29,495 nucleotides of DNA from JBGMEA01 sp041447245. GTDB lineage: Bacteria > Bacillota > Clostridia > Eubacteriales > Anaerofustaceae. The notes beneath the pieces are model-generated. The model ran no database searches and was not told where the DNA came from. It saw only the letters and a list, made by a program, of their open reading frames with translations. Both the position numbers and the translations under genes were made by a program. The stretch is from contig JBGMEA010000007.1 in NCBI GenBank assembly GCA_041447245.1, forward strand, positions 1-29,495, in the 5' to 3' direction. Numbering within the stretch: the first letter of the stretch is position 1; the number at the start of each line of letters is the position of its first letter. This document shows, one piece after another, positions 1-7,577 of the stretch.

Positions 1-114
1 TCCAATGTTGATATCTCTAAAGTTTTATGGGCGAATCATCTGCTCAATCTTCGTCCTCGTAAATGTCTGAACTGGAAGTCTCCTTCTGAGGTTTTTATGT
101 TGCACTTCACTTGA
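1..114 (+). CDS. IS30-family transposase, C-terminal 37 residues (partial)
   Basis: The frame opens at base 1 and stops at 112-114. It encodes the end of an IS30-type DDE transposase, the enzyme that moves the element. The recognisable part is the family's C-terminal block, here LLNLRPRKCLNWKSPSEVF, followed by a short tail and TGA. The DDE catalytic domain would lie outside the window. The two base differences from the copy at 29380-29495 are both synonymous (Leu codons), so both copies look recently active or recently copied. The gene reads into the window and converges on the leftward gene at 135-1175. Confidence 0.85.
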   Translation, partial: SNVDISKVLWANHLLNLRPRKCLNWKSPSEVFMLHFT

Positions 115-123
115 CAATTCACC
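1..123 (+). mobile_element. IS30-family element, 3' end (cut by window edge)
   Basis: This segment reappears in inverted orientation at 29371-29495 with only two base differences in the shared part. Both copies end in the same TTGACAATTCACC, after which the flanks differ, so the element boundary is near 123. Only the 3' end is inside the window. Confidence 0.8.
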
Positions 124-134
124 CCCTACAATGC

Positions 135-1175
135 TCATTTTTTAACGTTCGCCAACCCCATCGTCGCCTCAATGCGCTTTATTAATTTTTCTTTTAACTC
201 TTCCGCATCCTTGTATCGAATCTGATTTCTCTGCTGCACGTCAAAGTGCGGCGTTTCCGCATTCACTTTTCCGTCTTTCTCTTGCAATGTCTCGTTCACG
301 GTAAATATCACCTGCTTTCCCAATCCCAAGGCGTAACCGGCTTCCAAATATACCCCGCCTCGGTTATGCGTCAGATCGGCAACAACGAAATCACTGGTTT
401 GGATAGCGTAATAAATCTCGGGCATAATTTCGTTATTGTGTTCTTTTTCGTCGATGATATCCGGCAGATAACCATTTTCACCAATTGCGGATTTGATTGC
501 TTCTCTGATATCCTGTAATGAAGGATCAAAACTCATTGCAATAAAAGCCTTTTTAAATACTCTGTTATTCTTTTGCAGTTCGTCGATTCTTTGCCAAGTT
601 CTCTCAGTAAAGTAAAAATCAATTATTCCGTTATTTATCTGATAGTGTTGAATAAGAGAGATCGATCTTAAATATGAGAATTTTTTTAAAATCATATCCC
701 TTATTTGCTCTAGAGTCATATTTGTATCATTGATAAAAAATATTTTACTTGCAAAATATTTTCGATATTCTATAACACCTCGTTCCCCCAAGTCAAAGAT
801 GAATGTTGATAGATTTAGAATTATTTTATCAACTTTATCTGAATAACTTTGTGGAAACAGATTCATAATCTCCTGATATGTCAAAACGTTGTAGTCCCGA
901 AAAATTTGTTCTTCACCTGTTAGCGCTTGTATTGTATCCAAAATGTAATACACTTTATGATTATCAATTTTCTTATGTGTAAAATAATAATATAAACATG
1001 CCTGAAATTTCCAACTGTCACTATTCTCTTTCTTAAGAAAATATTCAACGGTATAGTCTACTACAATTTTGCCGCATCTGTCACATTGGACTACTGTACC
1101 GAAACCCGCATCATCCCTACCATGCAAGTATGCTTCTTCTCCACAAATCGGACATTGATTTCCTTCAATTGTCAT
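135..1175 (-). CDS. zinc ribbon + TIR/deoxyribosyltransferase-like protein, putative defence effector
   Basis: 346 residues. The N-terminus is a zinc ribbon: C8, C11, C31, C34 (CPICG and CDRCG knuckles). Residues 45-200 are a helical region I do not recognise. From about 208 to 340 there is a nucleotide-binding domain of the TIR / nucleoside 2-deoxyribosyltransferase superfamily: FIAMSFD, then a conserved EHNN, then FVVADLT and GGVYLEAGYALGLG. Glu278 of EAGYA is at the place of the catalytic glutamate of such domains. Related stand-alone proteins act on nucleotides or NAD, and several are anti-phage effectors; that role here is inference. The ATG at 1175 follows a good AAGGAG. A TATAAT lies at 1218-1223 and the gene is clearly more AT-rich than the XpaC genes upstream. 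It ends about 12 bases from the IS30 end, complete at its C-terminus. Confidence 0.6.
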   Translation of the reverse strand: MTIEGNQCPICGEEAYLHGRDDAGFGTVVQCDRCGKIVVDYTVEYFLKKENSDSWKFQACLYYYFTHKKIDNHKVYYILDTIQALTGEEQIFRDYNVLTYQEIMNLFPQSYSDKVDKIILNLSTFIFDLGERGVIEYRKYFASKIFFINDTNMTLEQIRDMILKKFSYLRSISLIQHYQINNGIIDFYFTERTWQRIDELQKNNRVFKKAFIAMSFDPSLQDIREAIKSAIGENGYLPDIIDEKEHNNEIMPEIYYAIQTSDFVVADLTHNRGGVYLEAGYALGLGKQVIFTVNETLQEKDGKVNAETPHFDVQQRNQIRYKDAEELKEKLIKRIEATMGLANVKK

Positions 1176-1217
1176 AACAAATCTCCTTCACATACCATGA
1201 AATTCTTTTCATATATT

Positions 1218-1223
1218 ATTATA
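1218..1223 (-). promoter_or_regulatory. -10 box of the zinc-ribbon/TIR-like gene
   Basis: The minus strand reads TATAAT here, about 43 bases before the start codon and downstream of the terminator of the preceding gene. No clear -35 box is seen at 16-18 bases. Confidence 0.45.
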
Positions 1224-1265
1224 CCAAAAACCGCGTCTAAGAATTTGCAAGTATCAATAAATATC

Positions 1266-1290
1266 AAAAAAGGAAGCTCCCGCTTCCTTT
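1266..1290 (-). terminator. intrinsic terminator of the XpaC operon
   Basis: On the minus strand AAAGGAAGC and GCTTCCTTT pair (9 bp) across a GGGA loop and run into a T tract. The hairpin overlaps the stop codon of the gene ending at 1289 and separates the XpaC cluster from the effector gene downstream. Confidence 0.85.
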
Positions 1291-2158
1291 ACTTCTTCTC
1301 CTCATCATCCAAACTCGGAATCTTCATCCCCTCATCCCCCGATAACCCGTCAATGGCTAGCAAACTCCGAAACGCCGCAATCTCCGCTTCCGTGTCCACC
1401 GAAGCCTGCGAAAAGAGCTCCTCGTTCAGCAGGGAAAACGCGCGCTTTGCATCGGCGACAAGCCCAGCAATCTGCGCTTTTGCGTCGAGCACCGACGCAC
1501 TCTGCACCTTCCTGCCGTCCAGCTCGATGTATCGATTGAGCAGCTTGAGCACCGTCGGCAGATAGATGTTGCCGAACTTGCGGATGCGGCTCTGCATCCC
1601 CGCCGTCACCCCGCTCGCCCCGTAAATGTCCGCCACGTAGGACTTGATTTCGTCCAGATCGGCGGATAACTGCTCGTCCGCAATCAGCTTGTTTGCTTTG
1701 TCGAGCTCCCGCATAAACGCCTTTGCCGCGGAGGAAAGAGACCCGCTCTGCCCCGCCGTTTCGCTCAGCGCTCCGACCGCTGCATCTTCGGCTTTCTCTT
1801 CGGTCAGTGGCTTTTCATTCGCCACGACATACGGGCACGCTTCGGTGCTGATGCTGCCCTCCGCCACTTTTTTTACGAACTCGGCGCACGGCGACGCTCC
1901 GCATTCTGCGCAGTTCTTTCTCGGCTCCAGCCAGTAAAGTGACTGAGTGATGTACGGGCACAGATTCACGCGCGCCCGATCCTCCCGCACGTCCTCCGCA
2001 AATCCCATGCAGGAATGATACCCGCATTCTTTGCAGTCCGTGCGCGGCGTCAGGCGGTAAATTTCCCAGCTCGTGAAGGATGAGCGCAGAACCGCGCTCT
2101 CCTGCTTTTGCGCTCCCGTCAGTTGTCCAAAGGTTTTTCCGTTTCGTTTTTCAGCCAT
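1289..2158 (-). CDS. XpaC-domain protein with two N-terminal 4Fe-4S modules (soluble)
   Basis: 289 residues, no membrane segment. Two consecutive cysteine modules have identical spacing C-x2-C-x4-C-x16-C: C42, C45, C50, C67 and C83, C86, C91, C108. Each resembles the putative Fe-S domain of RnfB and corrinoid Fe-S proteins (CxxCGxxxC then CP). After a low-complexity linker, residues about 145-275 form an XpaC-type helical domain with RKFGNIYLP, LKLLNRYIEL and a final LAIDGL. XpaC proteins (named for 5-bromo-4-chloroindolyl phosphate hydrolysis in Bacillus) have no settled biochemical role; they often occur with TelA. ATG at 2158 follows AAAGGAA. It is the last gene of the cluster, 43 bases after its neighbour. 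The C-terminal tail lacks the VMP signature of four of its paralogues. Confidence 0.75.
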   Translation of the reverse strand: MAEKRNGKTFGQLTGAQKQESAVLRSSFTSWEIYRLTPRTDCKECGYHSCMGFAEDVREDRARVNLCPYITQSLYWLEPRKNCAECGASPCAEFVKKVAEGSISTEACPYVVANEKPLTEEKAEDAAVGALSETAGQSGSLSSAAKAFMRELDKANKLIADEQLSADLDEIKSYVADIYGASGVTAGMQSRIRKFGNIYLPTVLKLLNRYIELDGRKVQSASVLDAKAQIAGLVADAKRAFSLLNEELFSQASVDTEAEIAAFRSLLAIDGLSGDEGMKIPSLDDEEKK

Positions 2159-2201
2159 AATCTGTTCCTTTGCGGCTCACTGCAAAGAATGAGCCCGCGT
2201 T

Positions 2202-3020
2202 TTATTTTTTGGCAGTGCCGCCGTCTTTTTGCGTTTCACTCGTAAAGTCACCCGTATTCATCAGTCCGTCAATCGTGAGCATATCATCGAAGGACTTGAT
2301 CTGCACATCGATGTCGAACGATATCTGCCGAAACAGATCGTCGTTGAGATTGAGAAACGCCTCTTTCGCTTTTGCGATAGTTTCAGCAATCTCCGCTCTT
2401 GATGCTTCGCTTTCGCCGTCGTGCTCCCGATGATCTTCCAGAGACAGATACCGATTCACCACGCTCATCAGAGCAGGAAGATCGGTCTGACTGAACTTCC
2501 TCACCTGCGGTTCCAGGGAAGGGTGCGCGCAGACGGTCTCGTAGATGTCGATGATATTCGTTCGGATCAATGTTAAGTCGGCGGAAATCCCAGCGTCCTC
2601 AATCCATTCCTCCGCTTTTTTCAGTTCATGATCATAAAAAGCGGCAGTCTGCGCCATGCTCATGCTCTGTGCACCCTGCTCATTCACTCTCCGTTTCGGC
2701 TTCGGTTTCGGCTGAACGGGAGTCTGCCGCGTCTCGGCTCTGCGGGGATTGGATGCAGAAGTCGTTGAAATGACATCGGATACCGCATCCAGCAAGCTCG
2801 AAAGCCCGTTTAATATGCCGCTGCGAATGACATCGGCGTTGATCTCGAACTGCGGGCTTCGGGAGTCGGCTGGATCTGCATGATAAAAGTAAGGGCACTG
2901 GCGGATGTTTGCCCGACCGTTCTCCACGTTTTTCGCAAACACGCTGCAGCGCGGATATCCGCATTTTCCGCAGTTTGTTTTCGGTGTCAGTTGATATGCC
3001 TCATAGGCTGTGTAGTTCAT
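2202..3020 (-). CDS. XpaC-domain protein with one N-terminal 4Fe-4S module (soluble)
   Basis: 272 residues from the ATG at 3020, chosen because AGAGGGA lies just before it; a longer frame to 3062 would start inside the previous coding end without a ribosome site. One Fe-S module occupies C17, C20, C25 and C42, with the same C-x2-C-x4-C-x16-C spacing as its neighbour. Residues 80-120 are a proline and lysine-rich linker. The C-terminal XpaC-like domain (about 125-255) is the most divergent of the six: RKFSQTDLP replaces RKFxNIYLP, but SFDIDVQIKSFDDML and TIDGL remain. No transmembrane helix is visible, so it is predicted cytoplasmic. It starts 31 bases after the stop of the four-helix XpaC protein and is probably co-transcribed with it. 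Confidence 0.72.
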   Translation of the reverse strand: MNYTAYEAYQLTPKTNCGKCGYPRCSVFAKNVENGRANIRQCPYFYHADPADSRSPQFEINADVIRSGILNGLSSLLDAVSDVISTTSASNPRRAETRQTPVQPKPKPKRRVNEQGAQSMSMAQTAAFYDHELKKAEEWIEDAGISADLTLIRTNIIDIYETVCAHPSLEPQVRKFSQTDLPALMSVVNRYLSLEDHREHDGESEASRAEIAETIAKAKEAFLNLNDDLFRQISFDIDVQIKSFDDMLTIDGLMNTGDFTSETQKDGGTAKK

Positions 3021-3051
3021 GGTTCCCTCTTTACAGACAGTTATGTTTCCC

Positions 3052-4335
3052 CTAGTCCTCATCCTGCTTCGGCATCACCATCTCCTGATTGCTCAGCAGT
3101 CCGTCAATCGTGAGAATACTCTCGAAGGACTGAATCTCCGCTTCGATATCGATGGAAGACTGACGGATGAGATTGTCGTTGAGATTCGAAAATGCATACT
3201 TCGCGTTCTCGATGGACTTCCCGATCTGTTCTTTCAGGCGTTTGACTTCGTCGGTCTGGTTCCTTTTCCCGTCCATATCAAGATAAAGATTGCAAAGCCT
3301 CAGCGTTTTCGGCAGATAGATATTGCCGAACTTTCGGATCTGCTTCTCAATGTTTTCGTTTCTGGAAGCCAGGGAAAATATATCCTTGACATATCCGCAA
3401 ATTGCGTTCAGATTCTCTGCGACAGTGTGATCCGAGATCCTCGCATTTGCTTTGTCAATTTCCTTTGCGAACGCGAATCCCTGCTGAAGAACGGACAGCC
3501 GCTGATCGATGGTCTCGTTGATGGCATAGGACACCGTTTCTTCTTGCACAGGGATATCCCTTTCTCTCGGAAGGTTCGGCTGCATGTCAGTCTGTTTTCT
3601 TTTTATCTGTACGACTACTTCGTAGTCAACGGCAGTTCGGTCATCATATGCCTGCATTTTTTTCAGATAGTATTGGAACAGAGACGGTACGGACAGCTTG
3701 GACGCATTTTTCCTGCGGGCTTTTGCGGATGCCATCAGTTCGATTACCGGAGCAGTGAGCGCGATGATGATAAGGATGACAAAAATTATTTTTCTGACTG
3801 TTAAATCCTCTCCGGATAACGGGATGCTTACGATCAAACCCCATACCGACAAACCGGCGATAATGGCAGACAGTGCGATCAGCAACGCAAGAAATTTTGA
3901 TCTCTTCGCTTTTTCAACGGATTGACTTTGATAGGTTGATGTCGGCTCAGACGCGCGTTTCCACGCTGCATCTTCCTTGAATGCTGCCAACAGATTGACG
4001 GAGAGCATAACATAGCCGTAAATTGAGGCTGCTGCGCTCAGATAAGCAAACACAGTCGTCCCCGCACTCAGTGTGTATCTGATGTAGACGTAGTCCAGAA
4101 TAATACCACAGATCGGAATCGATGCAATCAAAACCAATCCGATCGGCAAGATGATATAGGTCATCAAAAAAGTGGCTGTCAGAGATTTGATCCTCGGACT
4201 GGTTGATCTTTGAGCTACCTGCGTAATGGTCAAATGCCCGTTGGCATTATCCGACGCAGTCCGCCCGCCGAGTGCATCTGTGGTTGTCGGTTGATACCCG
4301 AATCCTGTTGCATTGTCGTTGTTTGCGTTTTTCAT
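3052..4335 (-). CDS. XpaC-domain membrane protein with four predicted helices
   Basis: 427 residues. There is no cysteine module. Two pairs of hydrophobic helices lie at about 53-80 and 92-118, then 148-171 and 182-201, giving a four-pass N-terminal part. The cytosolic C-terminal part (about 285-415) is a well conserved XpaC domain: FAKEIDKAN, GYVKDIF, QIRKFGNIYLP, LRLCNLYLDM, SSIDIEAEIQSF and LTIDGLL, ending in EMVMPKQDED. The family is associated with envelope or toxic-anion stress loci in Bacillota, but the molecular function is unknown. The start is well supported by AAGGAGG before ATG 4335. The 126-base gap upstream could hold an internal promoter, though no convincing box pair is seen. 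Confidence 0.72.
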   Translation of the reverse strand: MKNANNDNATGFGYQPTTTDALGGRTASDNANGHLTITQVAQRSTSPRIKSLTATFLMTYIILPIGLVLIASIPICGIILDYVYIRYTLSAGTTVFAYLSAAASIYGYVMLSVNLLAAFKEDAAWKRASEPTSTYQSQSVEKAKRSKFLALLIALSAIIAGLSVWGLIVSIPLSGEDLTVRKIIFVILIIIALTAPVIELMASAKARRKNASKLSVPSLFQYYLKKMQAYDDRTAVDYEVVVQIKRKQTDMQPNLPRERDIPVQEETVSYAINETIDQRLSVLQQGFAFAKEIDKANARISDHTVAENLNAICGYVKDIFSLASRNENIEKQIRKFGNIYLPKTLRLCNLYLDMDGKRNQTDEVKRLKEQIGKSIENAKYAFSNLNDNLIRQSSIDIEAEIQSFESILTIDGLLSNQEMVMPKQDED

Positions 4336-4461
4336 TTTTTTCCTCCTTGCTGATACAGCACCCCCAAGGCGCGTAAGATGATTTTTCCATATTTATGCTT
4401 CGTTCAATTATTTATTCCCGTGCGCCGTATGAACCACTCTGTCCAAATCCATCGGTGCGGA

Positions 4462-5463
4462 TTATTCAAATACGATATACTTGCCATCTTCGTCGTCAAT
4501 AAAATATTCGACATAGGCAACTCTGAAATATGACGGCGTTTCATCCGTAAATGTTTCGGAGACGACATACTCGCCCGATTCGTTTGCGGCCAGTGTGGGC
4601 GTTAAGCCTCCCGCAGTTCCGATGACCTCTCCCTGTTCGTTATAGATATAAAAAATGATGACTGCATCCTGCGAATAACGGGGAGAGTTGTTGGTGAATG
4701 TGAAATTGATTTCGATTTTGTTTTCCGCATCGGTGATTATGATTTTGGAACTGACATTGCTGAAAGAAAAGTATCGCGATGCGTATTCATCAAGATACCA
4801 CATCAATGTGCTGTCCGGATTTCTTTCCGTGTCAGTCTTGGCGAGCGGCAGAATCTCATAAGGCTCGTCATTTTCTCCGGCTTTCACCCGAAAGTGTTCT
4901 CCCGATAATTGAATTTCATCCCAGGAATGATATTCATGCGTAGACCACTCCTTCAGATATTCCAATTTAGTTTTCGCTTCCGCTTCCGAATCCGCATACC
5001 CTTTTCTGAGAGCAAGTTTGATTTGATATACGGAAGCTTCCTCTTGAGGGTTGGTGTAATTAGCACAGTAAGACATGTAATAACTGGGATCGGACGAGAA
5101 ACCGCCGGCTTTGACGGGTGTGTAGAATTGAAAATAATATTCGTTGATCTGATCATCGATGTCGGCGTGATCCGATTTCATGTCGGCAAGAAAATTGGTC
5201 CCGACACATCCGCACCATGAGGATGCGTCAAATAATCCATCTTTATTACTGAATACGATGTTTACTTTATAACCCGTGATTCCGTATTTTGTTTCAACCA
5301 GAAAGAATTTCGACTGATATGCTGTCTGTATCTCACTTGTGACTGCGGTTGTAATATCCTGCATTTTATAATACTGATATCCCGCATACCACGCAAAAAC
5401 AGTGGCCACCAGCAACACGATTCCCCATTTGATCAGTTTCGGATTCGGTTCTTTTCTCTTCAT
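4462..5463 (-). CDS. single-pass ectodomain protein, paralogue of 7578-8600 (unknown family)
   Basis: 333 residues from the ATG at 5463. I chose that start because the paralogue begins with the same MKR(K/R)EP, and a GGGGGAG site precedes it, although the spacing is tight. A basic N-terminus and one hydrophobic segment (about 13-31) suggest a signal anchor with the rest outside the cell. The ectodomain carries WCGCVGT near residue 84, a DDQINEYYFQFY stretch, a central helical part, and from about 235 a beta-rich, Ig-like section containing FTFTNNSPRYSQDAVIIFY and GGLTPTLAANES. The paralogue has CGCIGT, FRYTNN and GGFTPTLEPNES at the same places. I do not recognise the family. Its place between XpaC genes suggests a surface partner of them. 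Confidence 0.6.
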   Translation of the reverse strand: MKRKEPNPKLIKWGIVLLVATVFAWYAGYQYYKMQDITTAVTSEIQTAYQSKFFLVETKYGITGYKVNIVFSNKDGLFDASSWCGCVGTNFLADMKSDHADIDDQINEYYFQFYTPVKAGGFSSDPSYYMSYCANYTNPQEEASVYQIKLALRKGYADSEAEAKTKLEYLKEWSTHEYHSWDEIQLSGEHFRVKAGENDEPYEILPLAKTDTERNPDSTLMWYLDEYASRYFSFSNVSSKIIITDAENKIEINFTFTNNSPRYSQDAVIIFYIYNEQGEVIGTAGGLTPTLAANESGEYVVSETFTDETPSYFRVAYVEYFIDDEDGKYIVFE

Positions 5464-5499
5464 ATACTCCCCCGCAGATACGTCATACATATTCGAAAA

Positions 5500-6681
5500 T
5501 CACTTTATTTCTGTTTTCTCCTCGTCCTGCTCCGGCATCACGAGTTCGTGGCGGTTGAGCAGCCCGTCGATGGCAAGGATATCGTCAAAGGTTTTGACTT
5601 CCGCCTTGATATCAATCGAAGACTGACTGATGAGATTGTCGTTCAGTCTCGCAAACGCATAGCGGGCATTTTCAATCGACTTTCCGATCTGATCTTTCAG
5701 TTCGATCACTTCCTCGGTCTGCACCCGCTTTGTATCCAAATCGATATAGATGTTGCACAGCTTCAGTGTCTGCGGCAGATAGATGTTGCTGAATTTTCGA
5801 ATCTGACGCTCGCTCGATTTTTCTTTTGATGCATAGATAAAAATGTCGTTAACATATTGGCAGATGCTGTTCAGATTGCGCGAAATCTCATCGTCCGGAA
5901 TCAGCTCGTTTGCCTTCTCGATTTCTTTTGCAAAGGCTTGCCCCTGCTCCAAGATGGAACGGCTCTTGCCTAAATTTTCGTCTAGGACGGGTATCGGCGG
6001 ATTCACTTGTTTGATCAATTGTTTCATAGGCATGGCTCTATCCGCAGGATTTTTCAAACGGTTCATGACAGCCTCGGCTTTTTTAGCCAATATCCGAAAC
6101 AAAACCGCAATGCCGCAAAACGCGAAAAATAACCACACACTCAGCGGTTTATTGATTTTTCCCATAATCAGACTGACGCCCATGCCGAGACAGCTGAATA
6201 AATAAATCAGATAAGTCCACTGATATCTTCTTTCCGCTTTCTTTGCCGAAACAACGGGTTTTACAGGGACAACATTTTGTGTGGTAATCTGATTCTGCTC
6301 GACAATCTTGTCTGATGCAACAGCTGTATGCTGCGGACGCTTCAACACATAAGGACATTTTTTGACTATTTCTGTGTTGGTTGCAACCTTTTGCGTGAAT
6401 TCATCGCAGGTTTTGTAGCCGCATTCGTTTGAACATGCAGTGTTCGGAAGAATCCAATAGACATGATCCGAAAGATTGGGACATTGTTTTGTCTCCGCTT
6501 CGCCTTTCGAAACCTCATAAGAAAAAGCAATACAGCTTTCATAGCCGCATTTGCCGCAGTTCGTACGCGGGGTTGACCAAAAGACATCCAAACTGCCCGG
6601 TTCCGAAGTGATGATTCGGCTCTTTTTGAAAGGTTGTTGACTTGCGTTTTTGATTGTAACCGTTACGTTTTTTTGTTCCAC
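5500..6681 (-). CDS. XpaC-domain protein with two 4Fe-4S modules and two membrane helices
   Basis: 393 residues; the only paralogue that has both cysteine modules and membrane helices. Module one: C42, C45, C50, C67 (x2, x4, x16). Module two: C83, C87, C92, C109, with one extra residue in the first gap (ACSNECGYKTC). Both precede the membrane part, so they face the same side as the N-terminus. Hydrophobic helices lie at about 155-173 and 180-198. The XpaC domain covers about 245-380 with RKFSNIYLP, LKLCNIYIDL, SSIDIKAEVKTF and LAIDGLLNRHELVMP. The start appears to be GTG at 6681, with GGGGGAAAAG upstream. It lies 36 bases before the downstream ectodomain gene and 86 after the upstream XpaC gene. 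Confidence 0.74.
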   Translation of the reverse strand: MEQKNVTVTIKNASQQPFKKSRIITSEPGSLDVFWSTPRTNCGKCGYESCIAFSYEVSKGEAETKQCPNLSDHVYWILPNTACSNECGYKTCDEFTQKVATNTEIVKKCPYVLKRPQHTAVASDKIVEQNQITTQNVVPVKPVVSAKKAERRYQWTYLIYLFSCLGMGVSLIMGKINKPLSVWLFFAFCGIAVLFRILAKKAEAVMNRLKNPADRAMPMKQLIKQVNPPIPVLDENLGKSRSILEQGQAFAKEIEKANELIPDDEISRNLNSICQYVNDIFIYASKEKSSERQIRKFSNIYLPQTLKLCNIYIDLDTKRVQTEEVIELKDQIGKSIENARYAFARLNDNLISQSSIDIKAEVKTFDDILAIDGLLNRHELVMPEQDEEKTEIK

Positions 6682-6767
6682 TGCTTTTCCCCCGACTTAT
6701 TTGTCCTTTTGTGATTTCCGCTGCCGTATCAACAAAAACTATATTCTGCCATACAACGAAGTATTCG

Positions 6768-7544
6768 TTACGCTTTCTCTTTCTTCTTCGTCTGCTTCGG
6801 CATCACCATCTCCTGCCGATTCAGCAGTCCGTCAATCGCAAGCACATCATTAAACGTTTTGATCTCCGCTTCGATATCGATGGAAGATTGACGGATCAGA
6901 TTATCATTGAAGTTCGAAAACGCGCATTTCGCGTTGTCAATCGAGTTTGCGATCTGATCCTTCAGGTTTTCCACATCCTTGGTCTGCATCCTCTTTGAGT
7001 CGAGATCAATGTACAGATTGCACAGCTTCAAAGCCTGCGGAAGGTAAATGTTGCTGAATTTTCTGATCTGATGCTCGATGCTTTCATTTTTCGAAGCCAG
7101 CGAGAAAATATCTTTGACGTATCCGCAGATCTCGTTTAAGTTCTTTGTCACCGATTCATCGGGAATCAAATCGTTTGCCTTGTCGATTTCTTTGGCGAAC
7201 AGGTTGCCTTCCTGCAGCAGCGATAAATTGGCGGGAAATGACTCTTGCAATGCAGGTTTTGCTTCTTTGGTACGGTTGCGCTGACTTTTCGCATCGTTTT
7301 GGCGGCTCTGCTCCCCTCGGTGAAGAAATCCCTGTTCCTCTTCTTTGCCTGCCTGAATGGACATTTTCAGAAACGCCTGGTCAAAAATGATGAATGCTCC
7401 GGCCAAAAACAGCAGCACGGGCATACCCGTCACCCAAAACTTACCGATAAAAAACCAGGAAACAATAAACCAAATCGGGATCAATCCCATACAAATAAGG
7501 GAAATGATTCTAACTATTTTTGCATTCTTCTTCATGTTGCTCAT
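6768..7544 (-). CDS. XpaC-domain membrane protein with two N-terminal helices
   Basis: 258 residues, the shortest of the six. Two hydrophobic helices at about 12-33 and 37-56 form an N-terminal hairpin, followed by a charged linker and an XpaC domain at about 115-245: LFAKEIDKANDLIPDE, GYVKDIFSLASKNES, RKFSNIYLP, LKLCNLYIDL, SSIDIEAEIKTF, LAIDGLLNRQEMVMP. The lysine-rich tail KKKEKA resembles that of the 8793-9812 protein. ATG at 7544 has AAAGAGGA seven bases upstream. The gene follows the ectodomain gene at 7578 by 33 bases, so the two are probably one transcript. Function unknown beyond the family assignment. Confidence 0.75.
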   Translation of the reverse strand: MSNMKKNAKIVRIISLICMGLIPIWFIVSWFFIGKFWVTGMPVLLFLAGAFIIFDQAFLKMSIQAGKEEEQGFLHRGEQSRQNDAKSQRNRTKEAKPALQESFPANLSLLQEGNLFAKEIDKANDLIPDESVTKNLNEICGYVKDIFSLASKNESIEHQIRKFSNIYLPQALKLCNLYIDLDSKRMQTKDVENLKDQIANSIDNAKCAFSNFNDNLIRQSSIDIEAEIKTFNDVLAIDGLLNRQEMVMPKQTKKKEKA

Positions 7545-7577
7545 CAGCAGTCCTCTTTCTTGATTTTGATTCTACGA

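Noticed and set aside
3019..3804. Rightward frames opposite XpaC genes (also 5548-5829, 8838-9326)
   Set aside because: They repeat at the same relative place in each paralogue because the XpaC codons are conserved; they are reflections, not genes.
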